Below are positions 45,775 through 56,329 of a stretch of 64,000 nt of DNA, one piece after another. The DNA comes from Aquatica leii. Its lineage: Eukaryota; Arthropoda; Insecta; Coleoptera; Lampyridae. Position numbers and translations under genes: made by a program. Positions within the stretch are counted from its first letter, which is position 1. The number at the start of each line of letters is the position of its first letter. The stretch spans positions 8,866,001 through 8,930,000 of the forward strand of contig CM069432.1 in the NCBI GenBank assembly GCA_035610365.1. The letters run 5' to 3'. A model generated the notes under the pieces. That model had not been told where the DNA came from, searched no databases, and was given only the letters and a program-made list of their open reading frames with translations.

Positions 45775-46101
45775 ATGAGTCACACTATTAGGATAGAAAC
45801 ACAGTCTTACTCAACGTTATTAATACTAAATCAGGAATACAAAGAGAACATTGAACAAAAATTCTTAACTAAAGATTACGCGCAGATGGAGTGTGAGTCA
45901 GTTCACAGCTCCATTGGGGCAAAACTGAAAAACAAAGGCATATCGTTTCCAGCAGACCACTCTGATATAATGAAAGAGATAAGATCTAAACCAATGCCTC
46001 ATAAAAACCATTTCCTAACACGCAAAGATTTTTTGAAAAAGAATTTTCGAAGTGTAGTTGGAAATCTCACGCATGCAATGAGAAAATCTCCACTTCCTTG
46101 A
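45775..46101 (+). pseudogene. TE-associated protein fragment (QMECxSVHS motif)
   Basis: The 108-aa frame has YAQMECESVHSSIGAKLKNK followed by a basic tail, resembling the C-terminal region of multicopy insect proteins with an HxQMExDSVHS-type motif that I associate with mobile elements. It starts without an upstream partner and ends before the repeat-ended element at 46149. Probably a relic; function unknown. Confidence 0.4.
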
Positions 46102-46199
46102 CGTCAGAGAAAGAGCAGTGTTGAGTGTTCTCCGTAGGAGCAACCAAGCCAGCAAATACAAGGTAGCTTAATTTAGTAGTTTATTGGGTATTGAAAAGT

Positions 46200-46790
46200 C
46201 ATTTATAAGTAATTTAATTTTTTTCGTAATTTAAGAGTAGTCTAAGGTGACGTTTAGCAGTAATTTAAATGGTTACTAGTTTAAAAGTAGTATACGAAGT
46301 AGTTTAGGAGTATTTCAGTATTGTGGTAGCATAAAAGTAATTTAATTAGTAACTTAATAGTAATTAAAAAAATAAACGTTGTTGTTTAATGGTAATTGAG
46401 ACACCATTATACTACCCGGTAATTAGAAAGTAATTAAGGAGTAATGTAATAGTGCGTAGCTTAAGAATAGTTTAACCAGTAACTTAAGAGTAATTAAAAA
46501 ATTAAACGTTGTAGTTTAATGGTAATTGAGTCACCGTTATACCACACCGTAATTAGAAAGTAATTAAGCAGTAATGTAATGGTGGGTAGCTTAAAAATAG
46601 TTTAACCAGTAACTTAAGAGTAATTAAAAAATTGAACGTTGTAGTTTACCGGTAATTGAGTTACTATTATACTACCCAGCAATTCAAAAGTAATTTAGGA
46701 GTAATGTAATGATTGGTAGTTTGAATAGTTTACTCAGTAACTTAGTAGTAATTCCAGAATTAGATTGAGGAGTTTAATAGTAATTGAATG
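46200..46790 (+). repeat. About 130-bp tandem repeat with AGTAATTTAA subrepeats
   Basis: The anchor TTTAA[T/C][T/C]AGTAACTTA recurs at 46341, 46471 and 46601, and a variant at about 46729: periods 130, 130 and about 128. Within each unit, AGTAATTTAA or TAGTTTAA words recur every 10-15 bp. Confidence 0.85.
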
Positions 46791-46794
46791 TCCG

Positions 46795-48380
46795 TTAAAA
46801 TACAAGGTAAATTAATAGTCAGTGTAACCTGCGTTTGGGGATTGCAGCAGTTATCTTTTTATGTCAGACCCCGTAAATGGATTCTGCTGGCTGAATTTTG
46901 TTTTTTTTTTGGTTTTCTTCGATTGATTGGTTCAATATTAACATCAAAAACGTTTTGCCCGTTATTGTATTGCGTGTGATTTAAGTTTATTGGTATTTCA
47001 AGTTGTTTTACAATCATTACTGGTATTTTTTTTTGAATGCATAAAGTTCCGTGGTTTTGATTTTGATTTAGTGTTTTACTTGTTTATCTCAGTGAAATAA
47101 CAATTCTGTATAATTTACGACTTCCTTTTGGAATGTAATTTGATCCATTTTTTTTGGTATTTATACTTTGTTTATGTTGGGCTATTTTATTAAGCGCAAT
47201 TACAAGCCACCTGCAATTTAGCGAGCTAAGCATTTTTGATGAGAAATGTTTTTGTCGAGGTCTACGTGTCAAGATGCACGCGGCCAATTATAGTTTTCAT
47301 CTTTGTTAAGTTCGTTCGTTTAATGTTCTATCTTTTACAAAGATTTTACAGCGCACATTCAATTAGTTAAGTAGGGATACAAAGTTTTAAAAATGGTAAA
47401 GTTTGGTTTTTGGGCAGCAATCGATCGTTGGTGGCAATTAAGCAGAACCGAATACCGTGAGATGTAGTTGAGTGATTAGGGTACTTTTACCCTATCGTTA
47501 GGTAATGCCGCGGAAGTAGGAACCGTGAAAATTAAGTGTTGTGGTGAAAATGTTAATTTTTCAAATTTCGTAATTTACGGTTTATATAGACTTCATGGTT
47601 TCCAAAAATAAACAGTCACGTTTGAGGGATTTAATGTCGATGTGTTATGTGGAAAAATCCTAATTTTGCCGTTGTGCGGTTATAAATTAAATTGTGAAAT
47701 AAATCTTCCGTCGGTGTTCTATTGTTTGGGGATTCCATCGAGCTTGTATCCAACTACGGTACACCTGGAGCGGCCGAAGTCAATCTAAGGTCGTAGCTGG
47801 AAACCACTGTGATCCGCAGTTCACCTGGTATCTCCAATTAAGTAAAGGTATTTATCGATTTTGGTTATTACCGTGTAGTGAACCGCGATTGAAATGAAGT
47901 AAAAGCTTTGAATTTGAGCCGATTGAGTTACGAGTAACGTAAAATTTGGTTATTTCAATTAACACTTAAAGGTGTTTGCGTGAAGTTAAACTAAATTAAT
48001 TTTGTTTTGTGCGTATGTAAAAGTAAATCGTATTCCCATATAAAAGATAATGTAACGATATGTAAACTATATTTTGTTTAGTTCCAAGTAAAGTTACGGA
48101 AGTATATTTTATAACTTATATATTTTTAGTTTAATTGAATTGTTTATTACTTATGCGGTCAAGGCCTTGAAGTTTATTTGTGTTATCTTTTATTTGAAAA
48201 AGTCGAGTTAACGCTATTATAGTGGTATTTTCTGTTTATATATTTTAATTTTTGTGTTTAGATTGTTCATTTTTATTTGTTTTACTTACTTATGATTATT
48301 TCATTTATTTTATTCAAATTTGTTTAATATTCATTATTACTTGTTATTTATTTTAAATATTCAATCAATAAATGTTAAAT
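46795..48380. other. Interior of the repeat-ended element, no gene
   Basis: The frames at 46788-46979 and 47084-47287 carry no motif. 47.5-48.4 kb is T-rich and LTR-like in texture. Confidence 0.35.
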
Positions 48381-48419
48381 TGTTAAACTGTAAAGAGCTT
48401 TTATTCATTCAGCTGCCGC

Positions 48420-48600
48420 ATACGTAATTTTGTTTTTAAGTGTATTTCAGAATAGTTACAACTCAAGGTAAGTTCCGGGGTTGTAACCAACCAGATGAGC
48501 TTTCGGGTAATCAGGGGTCCGGAAGCTACCCTCATCGTGACCTTGATTGGCGCCCTTACCGATTTTTGAGTCTTTTACCGTTTTAGTTCGATTTTATGTC
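48420..48600 (+). repeat. LTR-retrotransposon leader-like debris
   Basis: ATTGGCGCCCTTACCGATTT at about 48550 resembles a TGGCGCC-type primer-binding site, preceded by GC-richer sequence (GGTCCGGAAGCTACCC). No coding region follows. Confidence 0.3.
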
Positions 48601-49284
48601 AATCTCGTTTCCAAGTTATCACGGAATTTTAAATTATAACCTACCCCATCTCCATTGAGCTAGTGGCACAACATCGTTTATGTTACCTCATTTCAGGCAG
48701 TGACATTGTTTTAACTTTGGCATGTAACATCAGTAGTAATAGAGTTGCTATATAAATGTTAAGCTAAATTATTTTAAAAATAACCGTTATATTTGCCAAA
48801 CAGTTAGGTCTGCTATCAAACAATTGCTTGAAGAATGCATAGAAAGAAGGAAAGTGGCAATTATTATCGACAACTAAAAAGATTGCGTAGAGTTTATGAA
48901 AATACTAATATTGGAAAGTCAAATAGCATTGGTCAATCTGCGGGATCCAGTAACGCAATATAAATATAAAACAAAAGTAAATATTATAACGTATGATACA
49001 AGAATATAATATTGCATGAAATTATGTACATACCTGCCGTATCCAAAAATATTCGGATTATATAAACTACTTCAAGCAACTAAGACATGAATTATCCTGA
49101 TTACAGAATAACAAAAACAGCAAGAGTATATAAATACGTAGCAATGCAAATGTACATATAGGACTAATTCATCATCAATCTGATTGTCATGTGAAATATT
49201 TAATGGTTCACGTTGAAAGTATTAAATTACGAATAAGTTACTCGATTTTGTATTCAACATATATAACGTGTAGTTAGCATTTAT

Positions 49285-49400
49285 AGTATTAGGTCAGGTA
49301 GAGTAGTGGTTAACACGTTTAGGTTGCCAAGGGATTTTCCTGATGTTCGTGGGATCAAACCCCAGGTAAGTACTACTTAAATTAAATTTTCTAATTTAAA
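49285..49400 (+). repeat. tRNA-derived SINE-like sequence
   Basis: An A-box-like AGAGTAGTGGTTAACACG at about 49302 and a B-box-like GGGATCAAACCCC near 49350 are spaced as in a tRNA gene, followed by a short AT-rich tail. It cannot fold as a complete tRNA by my inspection, so a SINE head is likelier than a functional tRNA. Confidence 0.45.
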
Positions 49401-49489
49401 AAAAATCCCACAATTTATCAATCATGTGCGTCAAATTCTGTAAACGAAATAAATAAAAAATTACAAAAACAAATAATTAACTAAAAAAA

Positions 49490-49740
49490 CTATTTTTTTA
49501 AATGTGTTAGTGGTTTTAATAATAATTTAATAGTTTTGCTAGTAGTTCAAAACAGTAGTTTAACAGCAATTCAATGGTAATATAACAACAGTGTTTTAAT
49601 GGTAGCTTATTAGTAATTTAGAAGTTAATGAATTTTTGGTAGTTTAAGTGGTTGCTTAATGGCGCCCTTTTTACTGTTTAAATTACTACTTAAATTACCG
49701 TAATTTAATGGCAATTCAACAGTAATTTAAGTCCATCTGT
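49490..49740 (-). repeat. Right-end AGTAATTTAA-type repeats
   Basis: Degenerate TAGTTTAA and GTAATTTAA words as in 46200-46790, ending at the CCCAGCAAAC inverted-repeat terminus. Confidence 0.6.
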
Positions 49741-49755
49741 GTTTGCTGGGAAAAG

Positions 49756-50057
49756 AACGAGAAATGTGCAATATTCTAGCAAAACTAAAGATGAAATGCA
49801 GCAAAGAGACTTGGATTATGATTCAGTTAAAAAACGTCGTTGACCCACAGAAATTTGCAAGTTTATGAACCGCTTAGATCTGCAAAACCTATAAATATTG
49901 CTTGTCCTGTTGACGTTTCAATGTTCTTTTCTAATGATTTTATAAGTAACATCCTAACACAATTAAATTTGTACGCCCAGCAAAAGAATACAAATCTGAA
50001 TCTTACGCCAGAGAAATTTAGTTTTTTGGGGAATATTGATAATCATGGAATTCCATA
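49756..50057 (+). pseudogene. PiggyBac-like transposase N-terminal fragment
   Basis: 49840-50058 encodes PVDVSMFFSNDFISNILTQL followed by LYAQQKNTNLNLTPEKFSFLGNI, the block before the catalytic domain in piggyBac transposases. An in-frame TGA precedes it near 49832. The catalytic domain is absent. Confidence 0.5.
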
Positions 50058-50450
50058 AACTAAACAGTTTGCGTCTTTACTTGTCCTCAGACATAAACAT
50101 GCACGCTAAAAGAGTCACAGAATTTTTTTCTTTTAAGAGATTTTTAAAAATTCTTCAATATTTACCTATCAATGATAATAAAACTTAAAAAAAATAAAAC
50201 TGACCCAAACTTCGACAAGTCATTTTCAGAAAAAAATTTTTGTGGGTAAAAATGTATCAATGAACAAAAGTATAGTGACTTTGTAGAAGATACCAATAAT
50301 TAAGAACATTTAAAAAAAACCCGTACGCACTTTACCTTTAGGAGTCGACTCACAAATCAACTTGTTGGGAAATTCACAGTAAGAAGCAAAAGAAGCTCGA
50401 AGATTGTAACGCCTAATTTATATTTTAATTGTTGCTCAAACCCATACCTA
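50058..50450. other. Spacer before the copia element
   Basis: No recognisable gene or repeat. Confidence 0.4.
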
Positions 50451-50455
50451 AAATT
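50451..50455. repeat. Target-site duplication of the copia element (one side)
   Basis: AAATT, repeated at 55061-55065. Five bp is the usual length for Ty1/copia integration. Confidence 0.75.
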
Positions 50456-50685
50456 TATTAAATTATGTTTGGAAATATCGAAAACAATTGTTTATTTTAT
50501 TTGTAACGTTTTAAATTATAAATAAATTCTTTAAGGAAAATTATAAAAATATGTGTGCATTCTACACCTTTACAAATGCAAGTGCCTTGTCCGCTTGAAT
50601 GTATTGAAGCGTCCTTGGCGATAACAGGCAGATATAAAAATGTATTACAATGTGCGATTGTAAATATATTAGCAAATATTTAACA
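50456..50685 (-). repeat. Copia 3' LTR
   Basis: 230 bp. On the minus strand it begins TGTTAAATATTTGC and ends CATAATTTAATA. Same length and, by eye, same sequence as 54831-55060. Confidence 0.9.
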
Positions 50686-50699
50686 CGCCCTCTCAAGTC
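50686..50699 (-). promoter_or_regulatory. Copia polypurine tract
   Basis: GACTTGAGAGGGCG on the minus strand, directly upstream of the 3' LTR. It primes plus-strand DNA synthesis. Confidence 0.7.
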
Positions 50700-50704
50700 G
50701 CACA

Positions 50705-51142
50705 TTATTCACAATCGTGTTTCCAGCTACCAATTCCAAGTCCTTCAATGCATTTTTCGTGACTGCTTCGTGGTAACGGTTTCGTCAGTACGTCTGCTAT
50801 CATATTCTTACTTGAAATGTGCTTCAAAACAAACTCTCCGTCATTAATCGATTCACGCACAAAATGATGCTTGATATCGATGTGCTTCGTACGAGCATGA
50901 AATACAGGATTGTTAGCTAAGCATTCAGCTCCTCTGTTATCAACGAACAACGTCACATTGCATATATCATTTAACTTTAATTCACGACACATACTTCGTA
51001 AATAAATTGCTTCTTTGGCTGCTTCAGATAGGCTGACGTACTCAGCTTCTGTAGATGATACCGCAACCGTCCTTTGTTTTTGCGATTTCCATGAATTAGC
51101 TGCACCATGTACGACCGTCGATCTGCAACGCAACCACCCCAA
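50705..51142 (-). pseudogene. Copia RNase H domain
   Basis: AVSSTEAEYVSLSEAAKEAIYLR (about residues 26-48) is the copia RNase H signature. Downstream, HIDIKHHFVRE, LKHISSKNMIADVLTKPLP and a C-terminal GLGIG are the usual polyprotein end. It is joined to RT only through a frameshift near 51110. Confidence 0.85.
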
Positions 51143-51915
51143 TCTGCGTCGGGATAACTAATTAATGGTTTATTAATTTTTGTATATATTAATCCAAAGT
51201 CTGCAGTTCCTGCTATGTACCGTAAAAGTCTTTTTACACACTTCCAGTGACACATGCGTTGCTTTTCAACGAATTGCGCTAATCTAGAAATAGTATATGA
51301 AATGTCCGGACGTGTTCCAACTGACAAATACATTAGAGCACCTATTAATTCACGATACGGATAGTCTTGTGACAAATTCTCACTATCGTTGTTAAAATCC
51401 ACGTTAACTTCAGAAGGAGTTGCCACTGTATTGCACTGATCCATTCCGTACTGCTTTAATAACCCTCGTACATAGCCCATTTGTGAAAGTTCAATTTGAG
51501 TTTCACTTTGATTAATTTCAAAACCGAGACAATTTTCTGCAAGACCAAGGTCTTTAATTTCAAAGTCTTTCATTAAACTTTGTTTAATTTTTATAACAAC
51601 TTTTAGCTCTCGCGAAGCGATAAGAATATCGTCAACATACACAAGCACAAGTACTAAACTTCCATCACAATGGTCGTAAAACAAACAAGGTTCATTCGTT
51701 AAACACTTAATTCCTAAACTCAAAAGTTTTTCACTAAGCTTCTTATACCATTGACGACCGGCTTGTCGTAGTCCATACAGAGCTTTCTTCAACCTACACG
51801 CATTGCCCCCATCACGTAAACTTTGAAGCATTTTCTTTGCTCGAATTTCAATATCTAAAGTCAACTTGTGTCTTGATAAAATTCTTTCTAACATTTCATA
51901 CAACATATCGGGCAC
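50977..51915 (-). pseudogene. Copia reverse transcriptase
   Basis: RT motifs in order: LKKALYGLRQAGRQWYKKL, then LVLVYVDDILIAS with the catalytic YVDD (about 51640), then KDLGLAENCLGFEI, YPYRELIGALMYL and TRPDISYTISRL. The N-terminal fingers lie upstream in another frame (about 51900-52160). The last ~45 codons (after GGCVADRRS) are out of frame with the RNase H. Confidence 0.9.
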
Positions 51916-52094
51916 TTTTATCGTAACTTTTTCGTTTAAATTTCCATTTAAATATGCCGCTACAACGTCGAATTGATAGATTTTTAAATTGAACTGAACT
52001 GCAAGAGCTAACAGTAATCTTCATGTTTCTAACCTAGCCACAGAGACAAACGTTTGATGATAATCAACACCATATCTCTGACTATAGCCTTTAG

Positions 52095-52592
52095 CTACCA
52101 GTCGAGCCTTGCGTTTTTCAATTTCACCATCACAATCAAACTTGTTAAAACTAGACGACACCCAATAATGTTTCTACAATTATCTTTCTTAACAATATCC
52201 CATGTGTCATTTTTAATTAAACTTAACATTTCGGTTTCTATCGCGTCTTTCCATTCATCACACGCGTCACTTTTTAAAGCATCTTGAACACTAACTTCCG
52301 CGACGTTCACAAAAACGTCATCATCAACGTCCCGTTCTACTTCGTCAATTTGAGTTTCTTCTGTATTTTGCGATACAGAACTACGCGATTGAAATAGTTT
52401 CCTCGGTCGCCCTCTGCTACCAGTACGCAACAAACGCGGTCTGCCTGGACCTCTTGTTATGTTATTTGGAAATTGCACTTTTATAATAGGTTGTTCATCG
52501 GGGACTTCGGTTACTTTTGACTGATGCGGTGAAAACTCTACAGATTTTGGAATATTTGTCACTTTGTCGACTTCTTCTGTTGACATTAACAA
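52095..52592 (-). pseudogene. Copia polyprotein linker and RT N-terminus
   Basis: Encodes the Pro/Arg-rich linker (NNITRGPGRPRLLRTGSRGR), an acidic stretch, then SDACDEWKDAIETEMLSLIKNDTWDIV, the conserved start of copia RT. A frameshift near 52155 leads into [21 protein letters not shown] in another frame, and a further break lies near 52020. Confidence 0.85.
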
Positions 52593-52599
52593 ATGATCT

Positions 52600-53065
52600 A
52601 ACTCACACGTATCATTTGTTGCATTTCCGGCAATACCTAAAATTTTACATCACGAGCGTTGATAACTTGTCGTAAATTTGGTATTCACACACGAAATCCT
52701 TTTCTATCATGGGGATATCCCACGAACACACCTTCCATAGACCGCTCTTCAAACTTATCTTTCAGGGGATTCATATCTAATACAAATACTTTCGACCCGA
52801 ACGTTTGAAGATTGTTTATTTTTAATTTCTTCTGTGTCTATTTTTCATAAAGAATCTCATCTTTCAAGCTACTAGTTGGACATCGGCTACGTATGTAACA
52901 AGCGGTAGCAACCGCATCTGACCAAAATGATGCACGTAAACTAAACTGCAACAATAGACATCTAGTCATCTCTAATAGCGTACCATTCATTCGCTCCGCT
53001 ACACCGTTTTGTTGCGGAGTTCGAGGAATTGTTAATCTTCGCTCAATGCCTTCTGCAGCTAAATA
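52600..53065 (-). pseudogene. Copia integrase C-terminal region, interrupted
   Basis: Continuing the frame of 53066-54199 beyond a TAA at 53066 gives IPRTPQQNGVAERMN (integrase third catalytic region), then a TAG at about 52840 where a Trp codon is usual. An unbroken stretch containing FGSKVFVLDMNP follows. A frameshift lies near 52650. Confidence 0.8.
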
Positions 53066-54199
53066 TTAATCAAACCCGGTGTTACAATATTCTCTACCGT
53101 TATCAGATTGCAGACATTTCACCTTCCTTCCAGTTTGTCTTTCTACTAATTTCTGATAAAGTTTGAAAGCATCAAACACACCGCACTTTTTCTTTAAAAA
53201 ATAAACTTCGCACCACCTCGTGCTGTCATCAACAAATGTCACAAAATACTTAGCACCACCTGTCGATTCAGTTCTAAATGGACCAACCACATCCGAATAA
53301 ACAATTTTTAAAGTTTCATTACACGGTACTCTATTTTTTACAAAAGGTAACGCGGTCATTTTACCTTTCAAACACACCTCACATCGTAATAATTGGTCGG
53401 CGTCTTCAACACCATTTGCGGATATGACACCTTTGCGAACCAATTTCATTAAATCCTCGCCGTTCAAGTGTCCTAATTTCTCATGCCATTTCCAAATTTC
53501 AGAGCACTTAGCTTGCAAAACAGCTTGAGCACATTCAGGATTTTCGCGCACATGGTAAAGATCTCCTATCCGATCGGCAATTACAATCACATTTCCACAG
53601 TTGTCACGAATATACGCGTCATTTTGACGAAAGGTTACTTCATGTCCTTTGTTTGTAATTTTGGCGACCGAAATTAGGTTTGTTCGGAGATCAGGCACAA
53701 ACAAAGTGTCTTTGAACTCTATGAGTCGATGACCTTTATCACTCGCTACCGAAATATGAACAACACCCGTTCCTTTCACTTCAGCAGACGCCTGACTCGC
53801 TAGTTTTAGTTTAACTTTTGGAGACTCACTAATACTCTTGAACAACCTTTCTTCACCGCACAAATGAGCAGTGCAACCACTGTCTAAAAGCCAGACTTTA
53901 TTTTCATTACACCTTTCGTTATTCGCACTGTCTATACTAGTAATTGTATGACTTGCAACATAAGATTCAGTAGGTCTTCTTTTATCAGTCACGTGCTTAT
54001 TCTTATTACATGCATTCGCTTTATGACCAGGGACACCACATTTGTAACACTTAAGCACACCACGTTTTGTTTTCCATTTTCCTTTCCTTGTAGTTCGAGA
54101 ATTTTCATTAATTTTATCGTTACCAGCGGCCATGGCGATTACAACATTATCAGTTCTTTGTCTGCGCGCCTCACTCTCTTCTATAATTTTTACTTTCAA
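53066..54199 (-). pseudogene. Copia Gag end, protease and integrase core
   Basis: In order: zinc knuckle CYKCGVPGHKANAC (residues ~54-67), protease active site WLLDSGCTAHLCG (~103-115), GAG-pre-integrase WHEKLGHLNGEDL (~237-250), integrase HHCC-like CEVCLKGKM, and DDE residues in YSDVVGPF and LQSDNGREY. The frame is the same as the Gag ORF (54242-54748), separated only by one in-frame TAA near 54242, and it ends at another in-frame TAA. Confidence 0.9.
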
Positions 54200-54241
54200 A
54201 TCGTTGGCGGTAGGAAGTTCATCGCGTGTCTCTATTGCGCA

Positions 54242-54748
54242 TTAAAAATTTTCAAATGTTGAGGGAAGGCTATACAAAAGCATGATAGTTAACAAATTTA
54301 CATTAACATTCATATTTTCGAGCTTATCAACAGCGTCGAAAAATTTTGCCAAATGTTCTTTCACGTCACCACTTCCTTCTAATCTCTGAAGCATTAATTG
54401 TTTCAACAACGTTGCTTTTCGTGCAGGACTTTTTGAAGCATATATTGAATCCAATTTAATCCATACGTCCCTTGACGTTTCGCACCCACGAATTTGTTTT
54501 AGTTCAGATGGTTGAATTGACAAAATTAAATCTGCTTTCGCCTTTTTATCAGCTTTCAACCAATTTTCTCTCAAGACATTTTCGCTGGACGAGTCGTCAC
54601 ATGTACCTGCTAACGGCATTACATTGGTTCCATTTACATATTCCCATAAGTCGTTTTTTGTAAGTAGAGCTTCCACCTGCATACTCCACGTGTCATAGTT
54701 ATCTTTCGATAACAACTCTATGCGTGAAGACGATGTTGTCGTAGCCAT
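54242..54748 (-). pseudogene. Copia Gag (UBN2/DUF4219-type)
   Basis: 168 aa from the ATG at 54748, 65 bp after the primer-binding region. SRIELLSKDNYDTWSMQVEAL at residues ~7-27 and DVWIKLDSIYASKSPARKATLLKQL further on are typical of copia Gag. It forms the capsid-like particle around element RNA. A single in-frame TAA separates it from the zinc-knuckle region, where an amino acid is expected. Confidence 0.9.
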
Positions 54749-54812
54749 TTTCAGTTAACTTAACAACTGTCTAAATACAGAAACACACACTACTGGAACT
54801 TAATCACAAAAA

Positions 54813-54830
54813 CGTTCTGGGCCCATAACC
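54813..54830 (-). promoter_or_regulatory. Copia primer-binding region
   Basis: GGTTATGGGCCCAGAACG on the minus strand, directly after the 5' LTR. This resembles the leader of insect copia elements primed by initiator-methionine tRNA. Confidence 0.55.
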
Positions 54831-55060
54831 TATTAAATTATGTTTGGAAATATCGAAAACAATTGTTTATTTTATTTGTAACGTTTTAAATTATAAATAA
54901 ATTCTTTAAGGAAAATTATAAAAATATGTGTGCATTCTACACCTTTACAAATGCAAGTGCCTTGTCCGCTTGAATGTATTGAAGCGTCCTTGGCGATAAC
55001 AGGCAGATATAAAAATGTATTACAATGTGCGATTGTAAATATATTAGCAAATATTTAACA
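54831..55060 (-). repeat. Copia 5' LTR
   Basis: 230 bp, matching 50456-50685 by eye. It contains the element promoter and poly(A) signals by family analogy. Confidence 0.9.
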
Positions 55061-55065
55061 AAATT
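55061..55065. repeat. Target-site duplication of the copia element (other side)
   Basis: AAATT, as at 50451-50455. Confidence 0.75.
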
Positions 55066-55800
55066 TTTATACTACGCTTATGGAAATTTGATATTAATCA
55101 CAATATCGTAAACTAAAAATTTCGAATCATTTGTAGTCACTTCGTTGTATCGTTGACAATTTTAAGAATTAGTTATCAAAAATCGATTGGATCGTCGAAG
55201 ATTATATTTGTCATATGGCTCATTTTGAAGTATAAAATGGCGTCATGGATTCGTTGTACCGATCCAACATCGTTTAGAAATCTCGTATTTATTTGAAATA
55301 GCAACCCAAATAAAGATATCGTATAGCATAAATGGGAGTTGCCTTTATGTCAACCATCGCATACATAGGTACGAATTTTGTTCTTTCGTAAGCGGATAAG
55401 TTTGAGAAAAAGCACATTGATTGCATTTCTTTACCATTGCCTTCGTTGTAGTTAGAAAATAGTATAGCCTTTGTAGTAAAACAGAGCACTCGTCGTAAAA
55501 TCGTAATAATATTTATAGCCTTTGTTGTAAAAATAATTATGTAACTTTTGTATGATTCATTTCTTTGTTAGTTTATTAAATGCATTTAAAAAATAAATGT
55601 GTCTATAGTGACAGGCAGTAATAAAATGAAAAAAATTAAGAGACAAAGGAGAAGTTCCGGCTACTGTTCGACTAAAGAAAATTAATTTGACCTATAAAAG
55701 GTTCACAGTACACATACAAACATTGGGTAATTATTTTAATGCATATCAATAATTACAGATTAATATATACCAAACACAAAATAAAAGATGTATTAACGCT
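55066..55800. other. Intergenic downstream of OBP8, no gene seen
   Basis: AT-rich. The 66-codon minus frame at 55289-55489 shows no family feature. Confidence 0.45.
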
Positions 55801-56267
55801 TTATAGCGTCACTATATTGGGTATCTGCAACGTAACGCACACCATAACATCATACGCTTTTTGGCATAGATCAGTTTGGTTCATCGACAAACCATTGCAA
55901 TGAGCTATTATGTCAGAAGTTACTCCGGCAGCTTTGCTCACCACTAGGGCCTCGTCTATCAAACCAGTAGCTGCATTTATCAAATTTAAATTGACACCAA
56001 GACACCTTATAAAACATTTCAAACAAGCATCATTCACTAAATCCGTGTTTGTAAACAATCGCAGAGCTAGATCTGGTTTTACACCAGTTTTACATACGCA
56101 TTCGCTAAAAAACGGGTTTGCTAATGTAAGCCACGAATCCGTAATATTTGATGGCAAAACCTAAAAAATACTTAAAACTACATCGATTTATAAACGATTA
56201 TTGAATTTACCCAAGTTGAAGACACACAGCTTGCTGCCAATAGAGTAAGAAACACAACTGTCTTCAT
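55801..56267 (-). CDS. Odorant-binding protein 8 (eight-Cys subgroup II)
   Basis: 138 aa. Exon 1 is 56211-56267 (MKTVVFLTLL...), the intron 56161-56210 is 50 bp, and exon 2 is 55801-56160 beginning VLPSNITDSW. Cysteines are SECVCK, ACLKCFIRC, HC, LC and VC with x34/x10/x8 spacing. The signal peptide has an additional Cys (SCVSS), which cleavage would remove. It shares NPFFSEC and NTDLVNDAC with OBP6 and 7 but differs at the C-terminus (TLQIPNIVTL). It is separated from OBP7 by 13 kb of transposon-rich DNA. A TATA box lies about 47 bp upstream of the ATG. Intact. Confidence 0.9.
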
Positions 56268-56306
56268 GTTCAAGAAGTTATCTCTAAGCATATGCTGTCA
56301 ATCGCA

Positions 56307-56314
56307 TATATATA
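56307..56314 (-). promoter_or_regulatory. TATA box of OBP8
   Basis: TATATATA, 40-47 bp upstream of the ATG. Confidence 0.5.
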
Positions 56315-56329
56315 CACATGCAAAAGTTC

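Larger units (their letters stand above)
46149..49750. mobile_element. Large repeat-ended DNA element (tentative)
   Basis: The left end CCAGCAAATACAAGG and the complement of the right end, CCCAGCAAACACAGATGG, form an imperfect inverted repeat. Each end is followed inward by hundreds of bases of degenerate AGTAATTTAA-type repeats. The interior of about 2.7 kb contains gypsy-like leader debris and a tRNA-like SINE. No transposase was seen. A target-site duplication could not be identified, so the limits are tentative. Confidence 0.4.
50456..55060 (-). mobile_element. Ty1/copia retrotransposon with two identical LTRs, coding region broken
   Basis: A 4.6-kb element on the minus strand: 5' LTR 54831-55060, primer-binding region, Gag, protease, integrase, RT, RNase H, polypurine tract, 3' LTR 50456-50685, with 5-bp target duplication AAATT. 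The pol order (integrase before RT) defines Ty1/copia. LTRs are 230 bp each and look identical, so insertion should be recent, yet the polyprotein has several in-frame stops and frameshifts. It could have moved with proteins supplied by other copies, or the assembly may contain errors. Confidence 0.92.

Noticed and set aside
49285..49400. Functional tRNA gene
   Set aside because: Box sequences are imperfect and I could not pair an acceptor stem and anticodon arm; SINE-like is safer.
52054..54663. Plus-strand frames (52054-52287, 53483-53677, 53948-54262, 54472-54663)
   Set aside because: Antisense shadows of the copia polyprotein.
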